DNA of 64,000 nt from Candidatus Mnemosynella biddleae (GTDB taxonomy: Archaea; Halobacteriota; Archaeoglobi; Mnemosynellales; Mnemosynellaceae), in NCBI GenBank assembly GCA_002011165.2, contig MTMI02000009.1, positions 1 through 64,000 on the forward strand, in the 5' to 3' direction. Position 1 is the first letter of the stretch. Every line of letters starts with the position of its first letter. The translations under genes and the position numbers were made by a program. Positions 43,016 through 52,973 of the stretch are shown one piece after another. A model generated the notes under the pieces. That model did no database searches, had not been told where the DNA came from, and was given only the letters and a program-made list of their open reading frames with translations.

Positions 43016-43049
43016 TGAGTTTCTCCATCCATCACTCGGAGTGATAAAA

Positions 43050-44586
43050 ATGGTGAGGGATCGTCTTTTACACCGAAATTCGTGGTGAGAGAATTTTCAT
43101 TTTTGACACAACACTGAGAGATGGCGAGCAAACTCCTGGGGTCTCTTTTACAGTTGACGAGAAGCTTTCGATAGCTAGACAGCTCGATGCCCTTGGGGTT
43201 GATGTGATAGAAGCAGGTTTCCCAGCTTCGTCAGAATGGGAAAAAGAGATGGTGAAGAAGATTGTTGAAGAGAGACCAAAAGCCAAAGTCTGTGGTCTTG
43301 CTAGAATTGTCAAAGAGGATATAGATGCATGTCTGGAAGTCGATGTTGATATGATCCATGTGTTCGTTTCAACTTCAGATGTTCAACTGAGGCATGTGTT
43401 GAAGAAGAGCAGAGAAGAAGTCTCAAAAGAAGCGGTAGAAGCTGTGGAATATGTTAAGGATCACGGCGTCGCATGTATGTTCTCTGCAATGGATGCGACA
43501 AGGACTGAGATGAATTACTTAAAGGAGATTTATTCTAGGGTCATCGAAGCGAAAGCGGATATTGTGAACGTCCCCGATACAGTCGGAATTTCTACACCTT
43601 TCCATATGTTCGAACTTGTGAGAGAGGTCAGAGAGGTTGCAGAAATGGTTGACGTACACTGTCATAATGACTTTGGCCTTGCAGTTGCCAATACAATTTC
43701 AGGAGTCCTTGCAGGAGCCCGAGAAGTTCAAGTAACAGTGAATGGAATAGGGGAGAGAGCTGGAAATGCAGATCTTGCTCAAACCGTTATGATTCTTCAA
43801 TCGATTTTCGGAGCAAAGATGAATATAAAAACGGAGCTCCTCTACGAAACCTCGAAGCTTGTGGAGAGATACAGCGGGATAAGACTCCCTCCCACAACAC
43901 CAATTGTCGGAGAGAACGCCTTTTCACATGAAAGTGGAATTCATTCACACGGAGTTCTTCAGAACTACGAGACCTTCGAGCCCGGCGTCATGACACCTGA
44001 AATGGTAGGACACAGGAGAAGAATCGTGGCAGGAAAGCATGCTGGAAGACATGGAATAAAAGCTATTCTCAGCGAATATGGAATTTATCCAAGTGAAGAG
44101 GAGCTAAATGAGATAATGAGGAAAGTAAAGGAATTGGCTTCCAAAGGAAAACATGTCACGGATGCAGATCTAATAGCTATTGCTGAAATTACCTGCGAAA
44201 TGAGAAGAGACGAGAGACCATTTGTGCTTGAGGAGCTCTCAGTAATGACGGGTAATAGAATAACTCCAACTGCAGTTATTCGAGCAAAAATCAAAGGTGA
44301 GGAGAGGAGAGGTGCAGAAATAGGAGTTGGGCCTGTAGACGCTGCAGTTAAGGCGGTGAGGAGCATTCTAAGAGATCAAATGGATATAAAACTAAGAGAT
44401 TTCAGAATTGAGGCGATTACAGGAGGATCGGATGCACTTGGAGAAGTCGTCATAGGAATAGAAGATGACAAAGGAAGAATATCCACAGCAAGAAGTGCCC
44501 ATGAAGACATCGTGATGGCATCTGTAGAAGCAATGATCAATGCAATTAACAGGTTGATGATGAGAGATGAAAAGAAGAGTGATTGA
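43050..44586 (+). CDS. LeuA/CimA-family synthase with a frame break at its 5' end
   Basis: The enzyme condenses acetyl-CoA with a 2-oxo acid (isopropylmalate or citramalate synthase). The frame to 44586 encodes [42 protein letters not shown] and [15 protein letters not shown], plus a C-terminal allosteric domain that excludes most homocitrate synthases. This frame is open from 43057 but has no ATG, GTG or TTG before 43204, which lies inside the conserved domain. The ATG at 43050, with its TATA box and GGAGTGAT, reads 12 codons to a stop. Dropping one G from GGG (43057-43059) would join them as [21 protein letters not shown]. Either an assembly indel or a real mutation. Confidence 0.85.
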
Positions 44587-45313
44587 TGTCCATTGTCATC
44601 TGGATTTTGACTCTTTCAATAGAGATCGAGAAGAAGTTATACGGAGAGCTTTGGATAGGGGAGTTCTCATGATAAATTCGGGAATAGATCTTCAGAGCAA
44701 CCGAAGATGCCTATCACTCTTCAGAGACCTCGAAGGAATTTGGATAACCTTAGGACAATCACCTAACGATCTAAGAGACCTGAGAGCTGTTGAGAAGAAC
44801 TTGGAGTTTATCGAGAAGCATGTGGAAGAGTTAGTAGCGATAGGAGAGATCGGGCTGGACTTCTATAGAGAGAGAAACGAGAGAAAGAGAGAGATTCAAA
44901 GAGATGTTTTCTGGAAGTTCTTGAAACTTGCAGAGAAACTCGATAAACCAATTGTGATTCATGCAAGAAATGCGGAGAGAGAAGCCTTTGAGATGCTCCC
45001 TGAAGGTATTAGAGCAATGTTTCATTGTTACAGTGGTTCTCCAGAACTTGCAAAGGAGATCGCAGATAAGGGGCATCTCATCTCCATTTCCACTTTGGTT
45101 TGCTTTTCGAAGAAGCATGAAGAGATCGTGAGAGAACTTGGAAGAGGATTTGTTGTGGAGACAGACAGCCCTTTTCTGTCGCCAAGAAGGAGGAGAAATG
45201 AACCTATCTACGTTCTTGATGCAATTGAAAAGATTGCAAAGTTGAAAAAGATTAAAGAGGATGAGGTGAGTAAGATAACTCTCAAAACGGCTGTTAGATT
45301 TTTTGATTTATAA
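44567..45313 (+). CDS. TatD-family metal-dependent hydrolase
   Basis: 248 aa. Metal ligand motifs are [27 protein letters not shown] and ETDSPFLSP, the TatD DNase set. It begins 20 bases inside the leuA-family gene in another frame, so the two are coupled. A 3'-5' exonuclease role is usual for the family. Confidence 0.88.
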   Translation: MKRRVIDVHCHLDFDSFNRDREEVIRRALDRGVLMINSGIDLQSNRRCLSLFRDLEGIWITLGQSPNDLRDLRAVEKNLEFIEKHVEELVAIGEIGLDFYRERNERKREIQRDVFWKFLKLAEKLDKPIVIHARNAEREAFEMLPEGIRAMFHCYSGSPELAKEIADKGHLISISTLVCFSKKHEEIVRELGRGFVVETDSPFLSPRRRRNEPIYVLDAIEKIAKLKKIKEDEVSKITLKTAVRFFDL

Positions 45314-45356
45314 ACTCCGATAAGATTATATTTTTTCTAATTTATCATTATCTTTT

Positions 45357-46430
45357 ATGCGTCTAGAGTTTGGTTGCCATATAATAACTTATGGAGACAT
45401 TCCCAAAACCCTTAAGTATGGAATTTTGGCCGAAAAAGCAGGCTTTGATCTGCTCTCACTCCCAGACCATCTTTTTCATCCCGTTGATGAAAAGGTATTC
45501 AAAGGTCATCCGTGGGACGTCTATACACTCTTAACTGCGATAGGAATGAAGACTGAGAAAATAAAGCTCATGCCCGGAGTTTCAGATGTTCTGAGAAGAC
45601 ACCCAGCAACAGTGGCACACATAATCTCAACTCTAGATCAATTAACTGGAGGGAGAGCAGTATTAGCCCTTGGAGCTGGAGAAGCGTTTCATCTCGATCC
45701 CATTCCTGATGTTAGGTGGGATAATCCCGTAAGAAGACTCAGAGAAGGAATTCATGTGATAAAAACACTATGGGAGTCTGAAGCTGAGAGCCCAGCTTTT
45801 TTTGATGGAAAATATTTCAAGTTGAGAAATGCGTATATGGGGATAAAACCTCTGAAAAAGGTATCAATTCTTGTAGGTGGCTACGGTCCAAAAATGAGGA
45901 AACTTATAGGTGAGCTCGCAGACGGATGGCTACCTTGGATAGAATCTCCAAAAACCTACAAAAAGAGCTTTGAAAGCATAAAAGAGCATGCTAAAAGAGC
46001 AGGAAGAAATCCTGAAGAGTTAATAGGAGGAGCAATAATATTTACGAGCGTCTCAAAGGATGGTGACAAAGCGAAGGAAATCCTCACACCGAGAACAAAA
46101 CTTACTCTTCTTCTGAGAAACAGACTACTTAAAAATTTAGGATACGAAGAGCTCGCAAAAGAGGCTTTTGACCTCTGGAATATGTCTTTCGAAGGTAAAG
46201 AAATTGAGAAACTGCAGGAACTTTCTGAAAAAGTTCCCGATGAAGCTGTTGAAGCTGTAACTGTTGGCGGAACTCCTGAAGAGGCTATAGAGAAGATTGA
46301 GAGGTACGTTAAAGCTGGAGTGAATCTATTCGTTGCATTACCAACTCTTCCGAACTTCGAAGAAACGATTTCATGGTTCGAAAAAGAGATCATACCATAT
46401 TTCAAAGAGTGTGCAGAACACAAAAAATAA
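45357..46430 (+). CDS. LLM-class F420-dependent oxidoreductase
   Basis: 357 aa luciferase-like TIM barrel. DLLSLPDHLFHP, PGVSDVLRRHPATVAHIISTLDQLTGGRAVLALGAGE and VGGYGPKMRKLIGELADGWLPW are the family motifs. It is Mer-like but longer and differs in the active-site strand, so methylene-H4MPT reductase is not assigned. Coenzyme F420 is the likely electron carrier. The C-terminal VTVGGTPEEAIEKIERYVKAGVNLFV is typical. Confidence 0.85.
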   Translation: MRLEFGCHIITYGDIPKTLKYGILAEKAGFDLLSLPDHLFHPVDEKVFKGHPWDVYTLLTAIGMKTEKIKLMPGVSDVLRRHPATVAHIISTLDQLTGGRAVLALGAGEAFHLDPIPDVRWDNPVRRLREGIHVIKTLWESEAESPAFFDGKYFKLRNAYMGIKPLKKVSILVGGYGPKMRKLIGELADGWLPWIESPKTYKKSFESIKEHAKRAGRNPEELIGGAIIFTSVSKDGDKAKEILTPRTKLTLLLRNRLLKNLGYEELAKEAFDLWNMSFEGKEIEKLQELSEKVPDEAVEAVTVGGTPEEAIEKIERYVKAGVNLFVALPTLPNFEETISWFEKEIIPYFKECAEHKK

Positions 46431-46460
46431 ATTCTTAGAACTCCAAAAGAATTTCTGAGG

Positions 46461-46994
46461 ATGGCTGCGGCAAAAGAAGTGGCTGGATCTTTGAAGGATA
46501 GGTTAGCGAGTATTAGAAGTTATTTTGGGAAAAAGAGGGGTAGAAAAAGAAGAAGAATTGCTCTCCTAGTTGATGGACCAAATATGCTGAGAAAAGAATT
46601 CGAAGTAGATCTCGGTGAGATAAAAGAAATGCTTAGAGACTTTGGAGATATAAGAGTAGGAAAGGTATTTTTGAATCAGTTTGCTCCAGAAAAGCTTCTT
46701 CAAGCAGTTGAAAATCAAGGATTCGAAGTAATAATTTCAACAAGCGACGTAGATGTCCCAATGGCAATTGCTGGAATGGAAATGATTTACAATGATAATA
46801 TAGACACTATTGCCCTAGTAACCCGAGATACAGACTTCAAGCCTCTGGTTCTTAAAGCCAGAGAACATGGAAAAACAACGATAGTTTTCGGAGCTGAAGA
46901 AGGTTTGTCACATGCTTTAAGAAATGCAGCAGACTATGTTGTCATTCTCAAAAAGAATAAAGAATTTGAGATTTTCGGAGCTGAAGAAGGTTAA
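46461..46994 (+). CDS. NYN/PIN-domain protein
   Basis: 177 aa. After a basic start (SYFGKKRGRKRRR) the PIN-like NYN domain has LLVDGPNML, a helix with Q-A-V-E-N-Q-G-F-E-V, ALVTRDTDFKPLV and TIVFGAEEG. The acidic residues suit a metal-dependent RNase, and the family (TIGR00288-like) is archaeal. The C-terminus repeats FGAEEG from an exact 21-nt duplication (46885-46905 and 46972-46992). It converges on the prefoldin gene. Confidence 0.8.
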   Translation: MAAAKEVAGSLKDRLASIRSYFGKKRGRKRRRIALLVDGPNMLRKEFEVDLGEIKEMLRDFGDIRVGKVFLNQFAPEKLLQAVENQGFEVIISTSDVDVPMAIAGMEMIYNDNIDTIALVTRDTDFKPLVLKAREHGKTTIVFGAEEGLSHALRNAADYVVILKKNKEFEIFGAEEG

Positions 46995-47360
46995 CTAACC
47001 TCCGGCAGGAGTTCCGAGACCCATAGAGCTTCTTATTTGATTCTCTAGAGTTTTGTATCTTTCATGAAGCTTTTTCTCCTGTCTCTCGAGAGTCCTTACT
47101 CTAACTTCAAGATCCTCCTTTCGTTCTTTAAGCTCTTCCTGAACCTTTCCTTTTTCTACTTTCACAAGAAGACTCCCGAGATTCTTATAAACCTCTGCAT
47201 CATCTTTCAACTCTTCGAGTTCTTTCAGTGCAACGTCAATTTCTCTGACCATCATCTCTATTTGCGTCTTCTGAGAGATTAGTGCTTGAAGCTGATTATA
47301 TATTTGCTGAAGCTGTTGAAGCTTGTGTTGTAATTCTGGAGAGATTTCTTTTGTAGCCAT
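46995..47360 (-). CDS. pfdB: Prefoldin beta subunit
   Basis: 121 aa from the ATG at 47360, preceded by GAGAGGTG. Two long coiled-coil helices (LQHKLQQLQQIYNQLQALISQKTQIEMMVREIDVALKELE and EDLEVRVRTLERQEKKLHERYKTLENQI) flank a beta hairpin, VYKNLGSLLVKVEKGKV. It closes the exosome superoperon. Confidence 0.93.
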   Translation of the reverse strand: MATKEISPELQHKLQQLQQIYNQLQALISQKTQIEMMVREIDVALKELEELKDDAEVYKNLGSLLVKVEKGKVQEELKERKEDLEVRVRTLERQEKKLHERYKTLENQIRSSMGLGTPAGG

Positions 47361-47403
47361 TTTAAACACCTCTCTTACATTTTTCCTTTTTCTTAGATAA
47401 ATA

Positions 47404-47643
47404 CTATTCTTCCAAGATTTGAAGTGCTATGTTGAGCAATCTCCCCCAGGTGTTGAATGAAGCTCTCAAAGAGACCAAATCACGAGATTTTATGAGGATT
47501 CTCAATTTATTACCCTCGTAGAAAAGTTCAACTGTAGATCTTTCCGAGATCTCTTCATTGACTTCTGGGTGGAGAATCCAATATACCCTCTCTGCATTCG
47601 GAGTCTCAACTTCGATCTCAGCTGAGTGAGGGTATGAAGTCAT
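47404..47643 (-). CDS. pcc1: KEOPS complex subunit Pcc1
   Basis: 79 aa. The pattern [23 protein letters not shown], then a strand pair and [22 protein letters not shown], matches Pcc1, the dimer subunit of the KEOPS complex that makes t6A37 in tRNA. It overlaps the L37Ae stop by four bases. In many archaea rpoP lies between these two; it is absent here. Confidence 0.85.
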   Translation of the reverse strand: MTSYPHSAEIEVETPNAERVYWILHPEVNEEISERSTVELFYEGNKLRILIKSRDLVSLRASFNTWGRLLNIALQILEE

Positions 47644-47936
47644 TGCTCTTCTGTTTCAGCTTCTTCAAAGCTTCTCTGAACAGCTCTTGCCGAAATTCTT
47701 CCTGCAGAAGTCTGGGGGACATAAGTTCCGCCTGCAAATGTATATCCACACTTCCTGCATTGCCATATTGCAGTACTTATTCTCTTGACTTTTAGATGAG
47801 CGCATTGTGGACATTTGTGCGGTCTTTTCATTTCCTCTTCTATATCCGCAACTAACTTTCTGATCTTCCTTCCGTATCTCGCTCCAAACCTTCCAGCCGA
47901 TCTTGTCTTATATCCCTTTCTCCTTTTTGTCGCCAT
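47640..47936 (-). CDS. rpl37ae: Ribosomal protein L37Ae
   Basis: 98 aa from the ATG at 47936. [27 protein letters not shown] starts it, the zinc ribbon is [29 protein letters not shown], and the tail is typical. It starts 29 bases inside rrp42, in the usual superoperon order. Confidence 0.95.
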   Translation of the reverse strand: MATKRRKGYKTRSAGRFGARYGRKIRKLVADIEEEMKRPHKCPQCAHLKVKRISTAIWQCRKCGYTFAGGTYVPQTSAGRISARAVQRSFEEAETEEQ

Positions 47937-48720
47937 TTCCAATAACCCCTAAGAGTTTTTCTCTTAACTCTTCAGCCTTCTTACTTGAAATTTCAACTAT
48001 ATTATAAATTTTTTCAACGTTCAGTCTACCAGAGCCAGTCTTTTGAATCCCTGCAAATTCACCAGAGGAACCGAATATCATAGTTACTTTTGAACTGCAA
48101 ATATGTTCTTCTTCTAAATTAGGGTCAACGAATATTTGAGTTCCGAAATCTGCTGTGGTAACAGCTATCGGAATGTTCTGGATCTTTAGAGGAGTATCTT
48201 CTCCATAACCGAATCTTTCGTTAGGAATCTTTGTTGTCATGAGCGCAGCTATGGCACCGAGAGCAGATGCATCAGTCAAATTTCCGTCATGATCGAGAAC
48301 GTGAACGTCTATGAAGATCATCCAGACTTCTTCACCTTCTTTTATACATAGAGACTCGAGATCGACTGCATTGGACTCTCTTATCCCTCTATCCACAACT
48401 CTCGCAAGTTCTATTGCATTCTCGTCTGGTGGACCAGGTTCAAAAGAAGGAGAAGCTAAAGGAACCTGCTCGACATTTGTGATTATGATTCCCATGTTGG
48501 GGGTATCTGAAAAAGGCTCTCCTGGTTGCATCTTCACACCAACTAGAACTCTGGTGTTTCCAATCATAACTTCCGCAGAACCTTCCGCTTTCTGAATAAC
48601 ATCTGTCTTAATTTTAATATCTCGGTATTCGTCTGCTCTTCTACCGTCTATCCTTTCTCCTCGCCTTGCTAAGTTGTAAATGTAGTCCTTTCTAATCTCT
48701 GCAATAATTTTATCATTCAT
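47908..48720 (-). CDS. rrp42: Exosome subunit Rrp42
   Basis: 270 aa RNase PH-fold protein, catalytically inactive partner of Rrp41 in the archaeal exosome ring. [40 protein letters not shown] and [23 protein letters not shown] are family motifs. ATG 48720 has GGAGGTC upstream and overlaps rrp41. Confidence 0.93.
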   Translation of the reverse strand: MNDKIIAEIRKDYIYNLARRGERIDGRRADEYRDIKIKTDVIQKAEGSAEVMIGNTRVLVGVKMQPGEPFSDTPNMGIIITNVEQVPLASPSFEPGPPDENAIELARVVDRGIRESNAVDLESLCIKEGEEVWMIFIDVHVLDHDGNLTDASALGAIAALMTTKIPNERFGYGEDTPLKIQNIPIAVTTADFGTQIFVDPNLEEEHICSSKVTMIFGSSGEFAGIQKTGSGRLNVEKIYNIVEISSKKAEELREKLLGVIGNGDKKEKGI

Positions 48721-49450
48721 TTTCGAGACCTCCATATTTGGCCAGTAAGGCCTCTCTCTGAAGCTTATAGATCTGTTTACACCCATCTATCGCCATCTCA
48801 AGAGCCTTTCTGAACTCTTCCTGAGTCATATGGCCATCCATCTGAAGAAAAGCAATCTCTCCTGTATTTGCAACTATAGCAACTGGCATATCCGCTTGAC
48901 CATAGTTGTCCTCTTCTTTGGAGAGGTCGAGCACAAGAGTATCGTCTACTTTTCCAACAGAGCAAGCAGATACAAGTCCTTTCATTGGAATTCCTGCATC
49001 TGCAAGAGCAACAGAAGCTGCATTAAGGGCTGCAACTCTCGTTCCAGCATCAGCTTGAAGAATCTCCACGAAGATGTCTATGGTGGATCTGGGAAAATAT
49101 TCTTTCAGAATCACTGATTCAAGAGCTTCTCTGCTGACTTTAGAAATTTCTATACTTCGTCTGTCCGGTCCGGGTCTCTTTCTATCCTCAACACTGAAAG
49201 GAGCCATATTATAGCGATACCTCACTATCGCATGAGTCACTTCTTGAAGATGTTTTGGGTGAACCTCTCTCGGCCCGTAGACTGCAGCCATAACTTTATT
49301 CTTTCCATGTTCTATGTAGCATGAACCATCTGCTCTGTGAAGCGGTCCCACAACTATCTTTACCGGTCTGAGCTCATCAAATGCTCTCCCGTCCAGTCTT
49401 TTTCCGTCTACAATTAATCTCTCAGGCTTTTGTAGCACTTTCACCACCAC
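48713..49450 (-). CDS. rrp41: Exosome subunit Rrp41
   Basis: Catalytic phosphorolytic RNase subunit, about 245 aa. [44 protein letters not shown] and [30 protein letters not shown] carry the phosphate- and RNA-binding residues. The start is one of three GTG codons near 49450, after an AGGAG site in the end of rrp4; an ATG at 49468 is also possible. Confidence 0.93.
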   Translation of the reverse strand: MVVKVLQKPERLIVDGKRLDGRAFDELRPVKIVVGPLHRADGSCYIEHGKNKVMAAVYGPREVHPKHLQEVTHAIVRYRYNMAPFSVEDRKRPGPDRRSIEISKVSREALESVILKEYFPRSTIDIFVEILQADAGTRVAALNAASVALADAGIPMKGLVSACSVGKVDDTLVLDLSKEEDNYGQADMPVAIVANTGEIAFLQMDGHMTQEEFRKALEMAIDGCKQIYKLQREALLAKYGGLENE

Positions 49451-50114
49451 GCAATTTCTCCTTTTCACTCTTTATCAGCGCCTCAACTTTTTCAGTCAAT
49501 CCTATTGTATGAGCTTCTCTCTCTATAAGCGCAATTGCACTTGCAAGAATATCCATACTATTTTCATCTCCTTTAATCCAGATTCTTCCGTTTTGACCTA
49601 CGTAAATCGAGCATCCGGTCTCCTTTTTCAACAAGGAGATCATCGAGCCACCTCTTCCAATGACTCTAGGAACTCTTGTATGAGCTATTTCGATAACTCT
49701 TCCATCTTTTATCTTGCCAAAGAATTTCTCTCCTTTCAAAGTAAGTTCAACTCTCATTGCAGGATCTATTTTCTTAACTCTTCCGATTATCATATCTCCT
49801 ACATTTAGAAACTCGTCGATTTTATTCAGATCTATCTTCCTGTTGACTTCTGTAACGTTAAGAACCCCTTCATATGGTGAGTTTATTTCCACCTTCCAGA
49901 AAGCAAAACCCACTTCTATGATATTACCTATCACTACATCTCCTGGAGAGGGAATGTATCTTCCGGCAAGAGGAATAACTCTAATCTTATCCCTTTTATC
50001 AAGAATACCATAAATTGACGCATAAACTTTGCCCCTCTCTACATAAGTCCCCTCTCCAGCTTTTCTCCTATCATTTGAAAGCAAATCTCCGGGAATGACT
50101 ATTTCCCTTCCCAT
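49422..50114 (-). CDS. rrp4: Exosome subunit Rrp4
   Basis: RNA-binding cap of the exosome, 230 aa. An N-terminal domain ([22 protein letters not shown]), an S1 domain ([24 protein letters not shown]) and a KH domain with [32 protein letters not shown]. It precedes rrp41 with overlap. Confidence 0.93.
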   Translation of the reverse strand: MGREIVIPGDLLSNDRRKAGEGTYVERGKVYASIYGILDKRDKIRVIPLAGRYIPSPGDVVIGNIIEVGFAFWKVEINSPYEGVLNVTEVNRKIDLNKIDEFLNVGDMIIGRVKKIDPAMRVELTLKGEKFFGKIKDGRVIEIAHTRVPRVIGRGGSMISLLKKETGCSIYVGQNGRIWIKGDENSMDILASAIALIEREAHTIGLTEKVEALIKSEKEKLRGGESATKA

Positions 50115-50124
50115 TTTTCATCCC

Positions 50125-50823
50125 TCATTTCAGAAGTCTGGTCTCCCCTTCTCCATGCGTTAATTTATTTAGCGTCTCATAGAACTCGTTCTGTAGACCT
50201 GCAGGCATCCTTATTATCGCCATCCACGAACCGTCTGAGCCCCATTCCTCTCTCTCTATCTCCCCAAAATTTCTTAAAGTACCAATGCACTTCCCAACAT
50301 ACTGCGGGGGTACCTTAAAGGCTATTTTGATCTCTTCAAACCTTATTGGGATTATCGGTCTTATCGCTTTGAGAACTTCATTAACAAGCTCATCAAGACT
50401 TTTATGCAGATCTATGTGAACTCCAGCCTCTTCCATTGCCTTCTCTATTCTTGCAGGTGGATGCGGTGCTCCGGTTTGCGGGTTTATGGCGTTTCTCGAT
50501 ATTATTGTCACTACTTGTCTTCTTCTCTCTTCAATCATTCTTCTTCTCTGCTCCGCAGTTATTTGGATGTCTCCTTTTTCTATAATTTTCTTTGCAACCT
50601 CCAAAGCGTCTTTTGTACCGAAAATTGTATTTAGATCTTCTTCTGACGCTCTCTCTCCTTTAGAAGCATCAGTAAATACCTCTTCAACTGCTAAGAGATC
50701 CTCTAGATTTATATCGCTCTCACCTTGCCTAAGCTTAAACGCAAGCTCTGGATCAACAAGTACTTCAAATGTTTTTCCATGGGTTCTCAATCTCGCAATC
50801 ACCGCATCTTCAAGTTTCACCAT
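50125..50823 (-). CDS. sdo1: SBDS-family ribosome maturation factor
   Basis: 232 aa. MVKLEDAVIARLRTHGKTFEVLVDPELA, the AEQRRRMIEERRRQVVTIISRNAINPQTGAPHPPARIE linker and the final ferredoxin-like domain match SBDS/Sdo1, which releases aIF6 from the large subunit. It is ten bases from psmA and from rrp4. Confidence 0.94.
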   Translation of the reverse strand: MVKLEDAVIARLRTHGKTFEVLVDPELAFKLRQGESDINLEDLLAVEEVFTDASKGERASEEDLNTIFGTKDALEVAKKIIEKGDIQITAEQRRRMIEERRRQVVTIISRNAINPQTGAPHPPARIEKAMEEAGVHIDLHKSLDELVNEVLKAIRPIIPIRFEEIKIAFKVPPQYVGKCIGTLRNFGEIEREEWGSDGSWMAIIRMPAGLQNEFYETLNKLTHGEGETRLLK

Positions 50824-50832
50824 ACGAAAAGC

Positions 50833-51555
50833 TCACTCCTTCTTCACCCTTCTCAAATACTCCGCAATCTTCTCTTTCTCTACTTTTTTCAGCTTTTTTT
50901 CTTCCACAGTTATGTATCCAATCTCGATAGTCTCCACAGAAGCTTCACCTTCCGTGGCTTTTACGAGAGCTTCAACTCCGAGAAGTATCGCCTCCTCTAG
51001 AGTCATATCCTCCCGATACCTCTCTTCAAGAAGTTCCATGACAACATTTCTATTCGCACCAATGGCTGTTGCCTTATAACCCAATAGAGCTCCGCTGGGA
51101 TCGGTCTCATAAAGTCTACTCTTGGTGTCCACCCCCGCTATTAGCAAGGAGGTTCCGAATGGTCTTACTCCTCCATATTGAGTGAACTGCTGTTTAAAAT
51201 CACATATCTTCTTTGCAAGAGTTTCAACTTCTATAGGCTCATCATAAACTATTCTATTAATCATCGCTTCTATTCTAGCTCTATCAACAAGAGTTCTTGC
51301 GTCTGCAACAAGTCCTGAAGTTGCAACCCCTATGTGTTCATCAATCTGATAGATTTTCTCAATTGAACTCGGTTCGAGAAGTCTTGAGGTCACTCTTTTA
51401 TCCACAAGAAGAATTACTCCCTCTTTTGTGTTTATTCCTATTGCAGGAGTTCCTCTCTTAACCGCTTCTCGTGCATACTCTACCTGAAAGAGCCTTCCAT
51501 CCGGACTGAAGACCGTTATCGCTCTGTCGTATCCCATTTGAGGTGCCACATGCAT
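50833..51555 (-). CDS. psmA: Proteasome subunit alpha
   Basis: 240 aa. PQMGYDRAITVFSPDGRLFQVEYAREAVKRG is the alpha-subunit N-terminal signature, followed by GVILLVDKRVTSRLLEPSSIEKIYQID and GVRPFGTSLLIAGVD. The C-terminus (AEYLRRVKKE) lacks the usual HbYX-type tyrosine, as expected for alpha. ATG 51555 is preferred with GGAGTG upstream; a GTG lies nine bases earlier. Confidence 0.94.
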   Translation of the reverse strand: MHVAPQMGYDRAITVFSPDGRLFQVEYAREAVKRGTPAIGINTKEGVILLVDKRVTSRLLEPSSIEKIYQIDEHIGVATSGLVADARTLVDRARIEAMINRIVYDEPIEVETLAKKICDFKQQFTQYGGVRPFGTSLLIAGVDTKSRLYETDPSGALLGYKATAIGANRNVVMELLEERYREDMTLEEAILLGVEALVKATEGEASVETIEIGYITVEEKKLKKVEKEKIAEYLRRVKKE

Positions 51556-51603
51556 TTTTCTCACACTCCAAAACTTGAGAACTCATATGAATTCAGCGCT
51601 ACC

Positions 51604-51930
51604 TTATTCTAATAACCTTTTTTGTATAAACTTTTCTGTAGCAGTCTTTATTGTCCCGGATATTCCGAGAATCTGAACACAGATCTCTTTTTCATCCACC
51701 TCTTTCATACACCCGAGAACAGCAGAAAGCATCTTCACAGACTTATGAGAACATCTGATAACGGCAAAAGGATAGTCATAACGAACAACCCTCAAATTCA
51801 TCTTGCTCACACCCAAATCTCCGAGAAGAGAGTAAGCCGAGCTCCACATCTCTTTTACAAATTCTTCCTTTCTAATTTCTTTTTCCGAGTGGATTTTAAC
51901 AGCCAGATACCTAAATCTTTCATCTTTCAT
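51604..51930 (-). CDS. rnp2: RNase P protein component 2 (Pop5)
   Basis: 108 aa. RFRYLAVKIHSEKEIRKEEFVKEM and RYDYPFAVIRCSHKSVKMLSAVL are archaeal Pop5 motifs. It overlaps the Rpp30 gene upstream by 11 bases; these two proteins bind each other in RNase P. Confidence 0.9.
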   Translation of the reverse strand: MKDERFRYLAVKIHSEKEIRKEEFVKEMWSSAYSLLGDLGVSKMNLRVVRYDYPFAVIRCSHKSVKMLSAVLGCMKEVDEKEICVQILGISGTIKTATEKFIQKRLLE

Positions 51931-52561
51931 ACCCTTTCTCCACCACTTCTACTCCCTCTCTAATATAATTTGGAGAAGTTCTTTTTCTAATTCTCTCTGC
52001 ATCATCAGAGAGAGCTCTTAAAGCGTCATCTTCTTCCATATCGAAAAGAGACGCCATGGCAATCATTTCATCTGGAGGTCTCATCGAAAAGATGTTTTTA
52101 GCACCACTTGAAAGAAGAATGGGAATATCCCTCTTTTTGAGAAGAAAATAATTATGTCTCATCCTATAAATAGAGACACTCCTCTGTCGCCCTTTTTCCA
52201 GAAGAGTTGAAAGATCGAAAAGAACAGCTATATTATTCTCCTCGATATCTCTAACGAAACTTCTATCAAATCTGTATCTATGAGCTCCGTAGAGAATGTG
52301 GACAAAATCATTCCTTATAAAAGCTCTATCATTTTTCATATTTGAAGAGAGGATTGCTATTATTGAGGCTTTAGAATGATATTTTGCTATCAACTTTTTA
52401 AACTCCTTTCGATTTAAGGGATTTAAGAGTAATGGGCCACCCTCAAAATTATCGGGTTCGCTAAAAATCCAGATATCTTTGAACCCAAGCTCAAAAGCGA
52501 AACTCTTAACTCTTTCATCCCTGCATCGAATTCCCAGATCGTAGAAATCTCGCCTTTTCAA
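51920..52561 (-). CDS. rnp3: RNase P protein component 3 (Rpp30)
   Basis: 213 aa. A TIM-barrel-type protein: [50 protein letters not shown] and RHNYFLLKKRDIPILLSSGAKNIFSMRPPDEMIAMASL match Rpp30. Part of the canonical RNase P gene pair of the superoperon. Confidence 0.9.
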   Translation of the reverse strand: MKRRDFYDLGIRCRDERVKSFAFELGFKDIWIFSEPDNFEGGPLLLNPLNRKEFKKLIAKYHSKASIIAILSSNMKNDRAFIRNDFVHILYGAHRYRFDRSFVRDIEENNIAVLFDLSTLLEKGRQRSVSIYRMRHNYFLLKKRDIPILLSSGAKNIFSMRPPDEMIAMASLFDMEEDDALRALSDDAERIRKRTSPNYIREGVEVVEKGYER

Positions 52562-52973
52562 TTTTCTCCCTCATCTCCTCTATCACTTTCTCTCTCTTAA
52601 GAGGATAAGTGACGAACTTTACAATCATCATAATAGCATCTGAAGACTCCGTAAGTTTCAATCTTGAGTGCACCGCATATTGTTTATCAAATCTAAGATA
52701 TACATTTCCACTGTCGTCTGTTCTCATTTCAAGAGTTCTCTCAAGCTCTTTTAAATCCTCTTCTTCAAGTTTCAGTAGGAGGTCTACCAGATGTTCTTCA
52801 CATTTCTTTTCTACGGTGGCTTCAAAATAAACTATGGGATTTCCAAAATGCCCTTTGGTTCTGAACTTTTTCACTTGTGTTTTCGAGGGAAGTAAAGAGA
52901 GAAAAATACTTTCCACGAGATCATCATCTTCGGTGACGTGTGCAAGAGCTCGAAACTTCAGGAAGCGGATCAC
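52515..52973 (-). CDS. COG1325-type RNA-binding protein
   Basis: 152 aa. [49 protein letters not shown] and [10 protein letters not shown] match the archaeal COG1325 family, predicted exosome-associated RNA-binding proteins always near Rpp30 and L15e. It overlaps both neighbours (4 and 47 bases). Confidence 0.85.
   Translation of the reverse strand: MIRFLKFRALAHVTEDDDLVESIFLSLLPSKTQVKKFRTKGHFGNPIVYFEATVEKKCEEHLVDLLLKLEEEDLKELERTLEMRTDDSGNVYLRFDKQYAVHSRLKLTESSDAIMMIVKFVTYPLKREKVIEEMREKIEKARFLRSGNSMQG

Noticed and set aside
45357-46430. Methylene-H4MPT reductase (Mer)
   Set aside because: The fold is right but length and active-site motifs differ from Mer, so only the LLM class is assigned.
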